A stretch of 64,000 nt of DNA, taken from positions 39,170,783 to 39,234,782 of the forward strand of contig CM061068.1 in the NCBI GenBank assembly GCA_030762895.1. Direction: 5' to 3'. Within the stretch, counting starts at the first letter, position 1. Every line of letters begins with the position of its first letter. Below, piece by piece: positions 55,406 to 64,000 of the stretch. The position numbers and the translations under genes are program-made. Below the pieces are notes generated by a model, which was given only the letters and a program-made list of their open reading frames with translations, was not told where the DNA came from and made no database searches. This DNA is from Sophora flavescens. Taxonomy: Eukaryota; Streptophyta; Magnoliopsida; Fabales; Fabaceae.

Positions 55406-57942
55406 ATGTCTAGCAAGTGTAACTCAAACTCTGAGAAGTCTACCATGTTTAACTCAATCTCTGAGATCTCTCGCGAGAAGGAGAGTTGGATAATCATTGC
55501 TAGGGTCATACACCTTTGGATGGTGCCTGATTTTAGTAGGCAAAGACTCACTCTTTTCATGGAGATGGTCTTGATGGATGATAAGGTTGTTAATAAACTA
55601 TTTCTTTCTGTTCTGTTTCTTATCATTTTGTTAAATATTGGTTTTCAAACGATTCCCCTATTAACATTTTCTCAATGTTGCATTTTGTTTCAAGGTGATA
55701 GGATTCATGCTTCAATAAGGAAGACTCTTATCTATAGGTTTCAGAATGAGTTAAATGAGGGTTTTGTTTATTCTTTCTAACACTTTGGAGTTGCTGCAAA
55801 TGGGGGGAGTTACAGAACCACCCACCATAATTACAAGCTGAATTTCCAGATTACAACTAGGGTTGTTCAGCTGGACAATGGTCTTGTGGGTACAAATATC
55901 TATGATTTTGTTCCTATTCCACAGATTACTGGAGGTGGTTATAATACTGATTATTTAGTGGGTAATGTTTCATTCTTTTAGATTCTGTGTTTCTCTATTG
56001 TTGCTTTTTTTTTTTGTTTATTTGTTAATTGTTATTCTTATCCTTATCTCTCCTCTTGTGTTATAGATGTTATTAGCTTGCTGACTGGTGTTGGAACTGA
56101 AAGGGAGTATGAGGAGAATGACACCAAAACCAAGCTTAATGTCATTTCTGTTGAGGATGATGGGTAACAATTACAGTGACTAATTTTTTTCTTCATAATT
56201 GTTGTTTTTTGTTGTGTTTTATGTTTTTCTTCTTTTGATGTTCTTCTTTTTCATTGCTTTTTTTTTAATAGTCATAGGATTCAGTGTACTCTGTTTGGGA
56301 ATTATGTTGATGAGCTCAATACTTTCCCAGCTTCTGGAGATTTCCAAAATGCTGTTGTAGTTATTCAGCTTGGAAAAGTTAAGACTTTCCAAGGTATATA
56401 GCATATTAAACCTGTATATAACTCTGTTTCATGCCCATGGTTATATGTTGGCTTTCAATAACATTGGTATTTCTATCATTCATGCAGACAAGAATCATAT
56501 TCAAAACTGTATGGGCTGCACTAAGTTGATCTTCAATCCTGTTTGTGAAGAGACTGACCAACTTAGACAGAGGTTAACTTTGATTGTTTATCACATTCTC
56601 ATTTCCTTACTTATCAGTTGTATTAGTTGTTATTAGTTAATATGAGTTGTATAAGTTATAACTTATTAACTTATGTTGATTGTTTGCACTTAAGGATGCA
56701 TGATAACCTGGAATCCCCAACCCAAACATTAAGTCAAGTGACTGAAAATGTCACTTGGTATTTCACAAGATTTTCTTGAAATAACACCTAGGAAATCCAT
56801 TGAGGGTCTGAAAGATTGCAAACAGGTTAAAACAAAGTTCATTTTTTTAAAAATAATTTCATACTATTCCTTTGCTTAAAAATAACTTCCTTTTTAGATG
56901 TTAATGCAGGAATCAAACTTTGTGGTTCTTGCCACAGTGAAACATATTATTGATACCGATGATTGGTGGACACTGCCTGTGTTTGCACTAAGGGAGTATA
57001 CCCAGATTCCAAAATGTTCTTTTGTGAGAAGTGCAACAAGCATGTCATAAAGGTTATTCCAAGGTAATCAATTTATATGCATAATATGATAGTGTTCTTA
57101 ATTTATCCTCCTTTTTGTTTAAAGAAAACATAATATTTGTAGATACTGTCCATGGCTTATAATTTAAATATTTTTTTGTAGATACTGTATCAAAGTAAGC
57201 ATTATTGATGACACAAATTCAACAACTTTTGTCATCTTTGACCGTGATGCTGCACTTCTTCTCAACAAATCATGTGCAGATCTGGTTGAAGAACATGAGA
57301 AGGTTGAACAATATCCATCCTTATAAACATATATTTATCATTATTAATTATTATTTCTTAATACATTGACTTTGTTATAGAGTGCACATGCTGGGACCAT
57401 TCCTAAGGAGATTTATGATTTGGTGGACAAGACTTACCAGTTCAAAGTGGAGTTTAAGAATGCAACCAACTTAAAATTTGATCAATCATTTCGAGTAAAG
57501 AAGATATGCACTGATGTAACTATTATCAACAAATTCAATGATCTCATGAAATCTGTTGTAAGTACATTGATGGTGTTTAATGTACTACCCTTACATTTTA
57601 GTTTTGTCTTACCTAATTGGTGATTTATTTTATATTTATTTCTGACCTAATTGATTTGTTATCTTAAAATTATATTAGGATGTCAATTCTGATGGTCATT
57701 TTCTGGGTAATGGAAAGGGAAAGGAAAAAATGGTTGAGAGCTCAATTGGACTTGCAAAGGTATACTGTAAATTTTTGTAAAGTTGTGAACACATTTATGT
57801 AATATTTTTTATTTTTTAATTTCATTCTTACTCTAAAACTTTGTTTTTCTATTTACAGAATCTGATTGGGAAATTCTCCTGTGCTGTTGTTGTTGATGAC
57901 TCCCAGTGTGATGAAAAGGAAGGCTATGATTTGACCAAGTAA
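55406..57942 (+). pseudogene. RPA1-like (replication protein A large subunit) pseudogene of Helitron type
   Basis: Exon-like blocks 55406-55585, 55694-55961, 56067-56163, 56272-56393, 56488-56572, 56695-56825, 56910-57063, 57182-57302, 57381-57557, 57679-57759 and 57859-57942 resemble the three-OB-fold RPA1 proteins of plants. The N-terminal fold has SWIIIARVIHLWMVPDF and HNYKLNFQ. The middle has DVISLLTGVGTEREYE and HRIQCTLFG. The C-terminal fold has VVLATVKHI, a zinc-finger region readable in a shifted frame (CVCTKG ... CEKCNKH), TTFVIFDRDAA and FRVKKICTD. Damage: acceptor AA instead of AG before 55694, stop at about 55778, frameshift near 56770 and a one-base shift near 56975. Not functional as read. 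Confidence 0.85.
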
Positions 57943-58774
57943 ATAGATGAATTCACCCCTCTCAACCCTCTCAAGTGGGTTGTTCCAACTGAAAATAGCC
58001 AACAAAAGCTTCCTGCGGTTTCAGAACTTGAACCTCCATTGAAAATGCTGAAGAAGAACATTAAGATAGAGAAGGATTAGTAGTTTAGGGACTTTTAGAG
58101 TTTAAGTGTCTTTTTGCGCAGCTGATCTATGCTTCAATGTTTTTTTTTTGTTTTGCTGGTGCTGCTAATTATGTTATGTTATTTTGGTATTTTATATGTA
58201 GAATTTATTATGTAGTCCTTAATGATGGTCTTCTTGGGTAGGATGTGTTACTGTCCCTTTTGTTACTGTTATGTTGTTGATGGACAGTCCTTTTGTGGAC
58301 CATTAACATTAATATTAATATTAATATGATGATTTAGTTGGTAAAATGATGTTTCCTTTTTTGATGTAGATCTTATGTTTATATGCTTAATCCGTTTTAA
58401 CATGATGTTTAACATTTAATATTAATATAGTTTAACTTCTAATTAGATTTGTAGTTATAAATATTATTTTGGCTTTTTATTATATCTTTAAATCAATAAA
58501 TAATTAATACTTAGCAACAACAATATTTTACTTCTGATAACACACCTTTTTTTAGTTAAAATATTAATTTATATTATTTATTTTTCACATACGTAAAATT
58601 TAATAATTACAAATTATTCAAATATGTTTGGGAAACTAATAATAATAAAAATCATCATAGCAAAAAAAAATATATATAAACGAAGATATTTTTGTTATTG
58701 AACCTTTTATTTAATATTTAATTCAATTAAAAAATATTGAATTTTCAAAGTTTCTTTGATACTGTTGTATGCAG

Positions 58775-59265
58775 ATACATAAATGGTGTCTCTGTTATGC
58801 TTCTAAGAAATATTGATAAGGCAAGTGGCTTATACAATGGAACACAGCTACAAGTGAATGAGCTTAGCAGGAATGTTATAAAGTCAATAGTTATCACAAG
58901 TGAATGAGCTTAGCAGGAATGTTATAACAGCAATAGTTATCACATGAAAAAACATTGGAGGTGAGATTCTTATTCCAAGGATGGATTTGGTACCTTCTGA
59001 CCTTGGCTTTCTGTTTAAATTTCAACGAAGACAATTTCCTATATGCCTATGTTTTGCAATGACCATAAACAAAAGTCAAGGACAATCACTTTCTAAGATA
59101 GGACTTTATCTCCCACACTCAATTTTTACATATGATCAGCTATATGTTGTTGTTTCTAGAATAAAACCGAGAACATTATTTAAAGTATTAATCTTTGATG
59201 AGGATGAGACTCTATGCATTGGCACAAAGAACGTGGTTTACCAAGAAGGCTTCCAAAACCTATAG
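58775..59265 (+). pseudogene. C-terminal fragment of a Helitron PIF1-like helicase
   Basis: The frames show MLLRNIDKASGLYNGTQLQV (PIF1-family 'LLRN.D...GL.NGT'), then after a break FKFQRRQFPICLCFAMTINK and SQGQSLSKIGLYL (helicase motif with TINKSQGQ), YVVVSRIKPRTLFK (motif VI region with VSR) and the end YQEGFQNL. A tandem duplication of about 46 bp (58852-58897 and 58898-58945) breaks the frame. The upstream helicase motifs and the Rep domain are absent. Confidence 0.9.
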
Positions 59266-60256
59266 GAACACTATGATATCGGGTAACAACATTAACTTCT
59301 ACCACTACTCATCCTAATGTTTCTCACATACAAAGTTTATATAATGTTACTTATATTAGGGGACAAAATAGCATGCATGTTTTTTTTTTGGAACTAATTT
59401 GCATGTTTGAATCTAAATTCCATTTAGATCACGAATTCCAAATTATCAATGAACAAAACCATGTCCGTTATTGACACAGGTGCAATCTTCAATAATTATT
59501 TTAATACAATATCCAGAGTTGTTGATTCCATGTGTAAATATAGGTATTTTGAAGCCAGTTTTGCATCTATATGGCTATTAAGAGAAAATTTCTACAGTCA
59601 AGTTATATAATCAGGGAAGCAATTTATTCGATGGTCTTTGTTTGGGTCACAGCAACACATGACAGGTCAGCTATCAAACTTTCACATCTTATTGCAATGC
59701 AAGTATGTATTACATGTTCCTGCAGCCACGTACCAGTACCAATTTCAAATTTTCATTCTTCATATGATGTCTGATACATTTACTAATATTCTAATATCTT
59801 CTTCACAGTATTTTTTTGTGGAAGTTAGGTTCATGCAATCCAAGTTACCCAACTTGCTTTTATGAGCCATAACATCCAATGCTAAAGCCCGGGTAAACTT
59901 CACAACCTTTGATTTATACTTATGTACTTATGTAATGTGTGCCACCTAAATAAGATGTAGTTATCATCATTCATCTATTTTTTTATTACCTTCTTTTTTT
60001 GCAGATTTATAGGCATATGACAACATTATCAGAAGCAATCTTACAATGTTAATGTTTTGAAGTTATATCAAATGAACTGAAATTGTTAAAATCCCTATAA
60101 TTCTTTTTTGTATTAATGTTGTTATCATTTAATTTCATTTATGTTGCAACTTGAGGAGAACTATTTCGGACAATTATGATTCATTATCGTATGATCCAAT
60201 AGGTTTACTTCTTGAAATTTATTTCTTATTAGTAATTTCAAAAAAAACTTACCTAG

Positions 60257-60285
60257 CCCGTGCATTGCACGGGTCAGAATACTAG
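60257..60285 (+). mobile_element. Helitron 3' end (hairpin plus CTAG)
   Basis: A perfect palindrome CCCGTGCA-T-TGCACGGG (60257-60273), 8 spacer bases, then CTAG (60282-60285) followed by T. This is the canonical plant Helitron terminus with an A/T insertion site. Confidence 0.9.
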
Positions 60286-61590
60286 TATTTTTAACATTGG
60301 AAATATGTTACTGCTGAAAACATTATGTTAATTACATGTGAATATAATTCATTATTCTCATATATTTTATATTAATCAAGCTGAAATAAACGTATTATAC
60401 ATAAATATAAATGATGTCTAATTGTGATTTAATAATTATTCAAATGCCACAAGTCTTTTTATTTATCGGAGTAAACTTTATGTTGGAAGAAGGAAGCGAA
60501 AATGACAGAAAGGAAAGGCGATTAGCGAGAAAGCTCGATTGTACTTCTGCTCATTTTTTCAAGTTTCTAAATATTGCAAACAACTAGGGATTCTCAAAGT
60601 TGTTGAATCAATGTTACCTTTTTTTGTTTTTTATTTAGAACAACTAACCTTTTTATTTGCCATCAAACATTAATAATTTTTGGTGTTGCGACAAGTTATG
60701 TGCATGTGGCAATAAGACACAAAAAAAAAAGCGTGAGTATAATAAAAGCTGAAATGGAAATGCGCACATTTCTCCTTTATTTGTACGCATATATATTTTA
60801 TCCTTCTCCATAACCCTTTTTCTCTTGAAGCAGCATTGGAGTTTTTGATTCTTGTAGATTTTTTTTTTTTGTTCAAATCAATACTCTTAGATACACGGGA
60901 GCAAGCTCTCCATCAGAGGAAAGGAATACAAGTAAAAAACCCGAAAAATTGCCAAATTTATGGGTGAAGAAAAGAGCTTACTGATGAATTCCAATGTACA
61001 TCCTCAGTATTGTTAAACATTATGAAACATTTTCCCATGAAATTGTGACGAACGGAGGTGATATTGAATTATTACATTTTGTTAAAAACAAGTATTAAAT
61101 CAAAAGATAAAACTAAAATATAATATCAATGGAAATCATCCTCGTTGCATTCTGACGAGAAATTTCCTAATATTTAATAGGAATCTTACTATTGCGGGCC
61201 CTTAAGGAACAATTTTTAGCTGCTAATAAAGCCCAGGGGTGAAAGCTCATAGTGATTTTGAGGGTTCCCTCGCTCACCAAACACCAATTCACCATCCACA
61301 GACAAGGTTGGATTAAGAAAATTCAATGTCAATAAAAAAGTCATTGAATGGAATAAGTATGACAAGACTTCCTGTAAGTCATTCCCTTCCCCTAAATTAT
61401 TAAGATATATTATAAAGTAATTTACAGAACTTGTATACGTAGCTAAAGGGAAGAGAAATCAAGGGCAAATAATGAAAATCTGTTGCCAAAAAATAAATAA
61501 ATGATGGAATTCAAAAGGCCATTTATACAGGGCTCTACGTTTAACTATCCAAGCTCCACTGTATATACAATATTCGAAGCTAAGCTATGA
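60286..61590. other. Intergenic DNA
   Basis: No gene was recognised. 60885-60955 is a copy of the repeat at 40511-40580. The right end should include the 3' UTR of the GALT6-like gene. Confidence 0.45.
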
Positions 61591-61653
61591 CTGCAAAATT
61601 TGTTTTCTTTGTTCCTCACTGAATTGAATGATGGCAACTTTTATCCCCCATCG

Positions 61654-63628
61654 TCATCTCATGTTGCAACACTGAGGCCTTATCTGTCTCTCCAATTTAT
61701 CCCACAGGCACATCATCTGCCTAGGAGATTGGTAATGAGCTGTGTAGTAATCTTCTACACAACCATACTGACAGAACATGAAGCTATGAAAATAGTGTAC
61801 TGGTTTCGTGCTGTTAAATTGCTCTACCCACATTCCCATACTCACATCTTCCATCTTAAACAACTGTATAAACAATAAACAATAAAACACAAACAACTTC
61901 AACCACAATGGACACCAGGTGAGATTTGAGAAAATGTGCAGCCATAAATGAGTTCACTAACCCTTAATTTATGCATCTCAAATTCAGATACAATGTAGCG
62001 TGCAATATCAGATGACAAAATATAACCCGGTCCATTAGCGTAGGGTGGGTAATTCTCTTCTGGCCACTCCTGAAAACAGAAGGCAACCAAAATATAAATA
62101 AACATTTATATACACCAAAAGTGTAGCCCACAAGAAGTTAAATGACAATATACTGATATAGTCAGTAAAGAAGCAAGAGGCCTAGTTAAATCATTCACAA
62201 CCATTACTAGCAGAGAAAAAGTTCTGAAAACTCAAAGAGTGCATTTCAGCGGATGCTCATATGTATGGTAAGCACAATGAGGAGGGACACTGGTCTCTAG
62301 TTCAGAAATTCATGCAGCTGACAACAAGGTACCTCGACTAGGTGCTAACTATTTAAAAATGGGGGAACATGATGACTGATTGCATAACAAGGTGGAGGGA
62401 AGAAGATAAGCTGTTCAGATATAGACAGATTCTTAAGACACCTTATAACAACCAAATTCACAATTGTTTTCAAGAATACACCTGCTCCTTAACTATGAAA
62501 AAGCATTGCAAACAGGTTCTGATTACCTCGTATGTCACAGCCCATTTACCATGGCGTAAGGGTTTGTGATAGTAATTTATGTTCCCAATATAAAAGCTAA
62601 TAGAATCCGGAACCATCCTTGCTTGATCAATAACAGCATCCACTCTTACAAAAGTGTCATCATCACCCTTCATGATATACTTCGCAGACACTGTGTGAAC
62701 CTGTGAACAATAAAGAAACATCTTACATATCCTTGAAAATTTCTTCCTCTTTCAAACTTTACAATTTATCAAACAATCAACAACTTACCCCATATTCACA
62801 TATGGCCACTGTTTTCAACACAACAAGGTCATAGTTATCCATGTAAGGCACTATAACAATATCACCAAAAAATTCTGCTTCTTTCTTCAGCTCTGCATTA
62901 ACTTCTTTTCTCAGGTGCTGTAAAAACATTCAAATATTAAGAATATCCACGAGGAATGAAACAATAACCATAAAATGAAAAGCTTGTCAACTTGACCCCA
63001 TTACCAGTGCTACAAAGAAACGAACCACCACATTTGAAGATTTGATAAGCGTATGCTGCATCCACGACTTCCTTACAGCCATCCGCTCAGCAAAATGATT
63101 TCCAGCTGAAAGGATGCCAATGAACAACTCTACACCAGAGTCAGGAAGTGCTGGGGCACGCCAAGTGGTTGAGAATTCAAGACTCTGCTGTGGGGAATAA
63201 CTAGGATGGGATGAAGGCAAAGAGGCAGCAAATATAGAGTGGACATCAATATCTCCACTCAAAGTCAATCCAGTGGCATCCTCAAGAGTAAAGCCCTGTT
63301 CAAATTAAAAAGCAATCTTAAGAAATTTGAGCAAACCCTGAGTCCCTGACTAAACCCACCTTCAGGTTAGTAAAATGCAAGCATAAATTACTCACAGTGC
63401 GATAAGGAAAAGAGGTAACGTGCCTCCCATCAATATTAACATGATAGCCCTCCAATCCAGCACTAAGAGTAAGAACAAACAGCTTGCCCTCAGAAAATGG
63501 GAATGGCCAGTCAACTGTTACTTGTTTGGTCCTGCCTATCAGTCTATTCAACCACCATGCTGCCTTAGACTCCTCTGCATGCCTATCATCACCCCCAATC
63601 CACTTCTCACATTTCAACATCCCATCCA
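61654..63628 (-). CDS. GALT6: Hydroxyproline O-galactosyltransferase, GALT6-like (3' six exons; partial)
   Basis: Minus-strand exons 63628-63396, 63295-63005, 62917-62789, 62700-62527, 62069-61962 and 61863-61654 join in frame with GT-AG introns to a C-terminal product of about 381 residues ending CCNMR. First comes a galectin-type domain (GKLFVLTLSAGLEGYHVNID, GRHVTSFPYRT, GFTLEDATGL), then the GT31 galactosyltransferase domain: VELFIGILSAGNHFAERMAV, RKSWMQH, the DXD-type KGDDDTFVRVD, YANGPGYILSSDIA and MEDVSMGMW. Plant proteins with a galectin plus a GT31 domain add the first galactose to hydroxyproline of arabinogalactan proteins in the Golgi. The first exon, with the membrane anchor, is beyond the right edge of the window; the first exon seen starts in phase 1 at an AG. 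GALT6 is the best-fitting name, but GALT5 and other members are close. Confidence 0.92.
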
Positions 63629-63861
63629 CTGTATCCAACATAAGGAAAAACTCAATTTAATGTATGAATAAAAAATTACTATACATGCAGCTCATGCCCA
63701 ATTTTACCTCCTACTCACAGTAACATCTACTATTCTGTACAGTAATCACGCAAATGCAAACATATAAATAGATATTTGCAGTAAGTAGGAATGGCACATG
63801 TAATAAATAACATAGGACTATTATTTGAATAATACAATCAGACAACTTGTTTGATGCACAT

Positions 63862-64000
63862 GTAATGCGTTTGGGTAAACAACTTAATTAAGAGCTTATC
63901 ACATAAGATCTTATCGCATGAGAGCTTATGTCATAAGCGCTTAAAGAAAGAAAAAGAAAGAAAGGGGCATGAGAGGATTCGAATAGTGAAAAACACGGAG
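63862..64000. repeat. MITE-like repeat (copy 3 of the 3040-3350 family), runs off the window
   Basis: Reverse complement of 3217-3350 with high identity (TTGGGTAAACAACTTAATTA, AGAGCTTATGTCATAAGCGC). It carries an extra AAAGAAAG duplication near 63950. It lies in the first intron of the GALT6-like gene, or just upstream of exon 2. Confidence 0.75.

Larger units (their letters stand above)
52741..60285 (+). mobile_element. Degraded Helitron carrying RPA1-like and helicase remnants
   Basis: In order there are a CT-rich leader and short exon-like patches (52800-54450), an RPA1-like pseudogene (55406-57942), the C-terminal end of a PIF1-like helicase (58775-59265) and a Helitron 3' end (60257-60285). 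Plant Helitrons typically carry RPA-like genes together with a Rep/helicase. The Rep domain and most of the helicase are missing. The left boundary is approximate because no 5' TC end was established. Confidence 0.75.

Overview
This is a plant nuclear window, from a eudicot and probably a legume. The host genes have many short exons with GT-AG introns, the intergenic DNA is AT-rich, and the proteins are plant families. The repeat mix also fits: copia, MULE, hAT, PIF/Harbinger, Helitron and tRNA-derived SINE elements, including a MITE family with AAGCGCTTA-type ends that I associate, from memory, with legumes. Assignment to a species is not possible from sequence alone.

Layout. 1-20,290 is a gene-poor block of transposable elements. 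It holds a hAT-type element (1690-2981, 8-bp target duplication), a foldback element (about 3405-4755), a duplicated promoter-like segment (358-800 and 4921-5240), a PIF/Harbinger-like MITE (5429-6206), the 5' half of a copia retrotransposon on the minus strand (about 6210-10115), a Helitron 3' end (13466), a long-TIR Mutator-like element with a broken transposase (13937-17867, 9-bp duplication), a LINE-type RNase H fragment, a SINE and a second foldback element. 20,524-24,895 is an intact nine-exon gene for an ELF5/WBP11-like splicing-associated protein. A tRNA-Pro(AGG) gene follows on the minus strand at 26,276-26,347. 27,405-31,153 is another Mutator-like element split by a 2.9-kb insertion that looks like a solo LTR. 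31,991-39,698 is an intact twelve-exon DDT-domain gene (DDR4-like, a partner of ISWI chromatin remodellers).

36,664-51,328 is best read as an old tandem segmental duplication. The unit began inside intron 7 of the DDR4 gene and ended upstream of a minus-strand AAA-ATPase gene. The two copies then decayed in a complementary way. Copy 1 keeps the real DDR4 3' exons but only about 97 bp of the ATPase. Copy 2 keeps a full single-exon AAA-ATPase (AATP1/ASD type, 47,871-49,274) but only a broken DDR4 tail, into which a copia gag start has been joined in frame.

52,740-60,285 is the remnant of a plant Helitron: an RPA1-like multi-exon pseudogene, the last part of a PIF1-like helicase, and a textbook 3' hairpin-CTAG end. 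61,654-63,628 is the 3' six exons of a hydroxyproline O-galactosyltransferase (GALT6-like, GT31 with a galectin domain) on the minus strand; its first exon lies beyond the right edge. From memory, the Arabidopsis ELF5 and GALT6 genes are also close neighbours (At5g62640 and At5g62620), so the host-gene order here may be conserved.

The host genes do not form a pathway: ELF5-like (RNA processing, flowering), DDR4-like (chromatin), AATP1-like (AAA-ATPase), GALT6-like (cell-wall arabinogalactan glycosylation). I found no CRISPR, operon-like or defence-like system. The most unusual items are the complementary decay of the duplication, the in-frame gag-DDR4 fusion, a copia element whose Gag start codon appears to lie in a spliced exon within the LTR, and the repeated use of the locus by related long-TIR elements.
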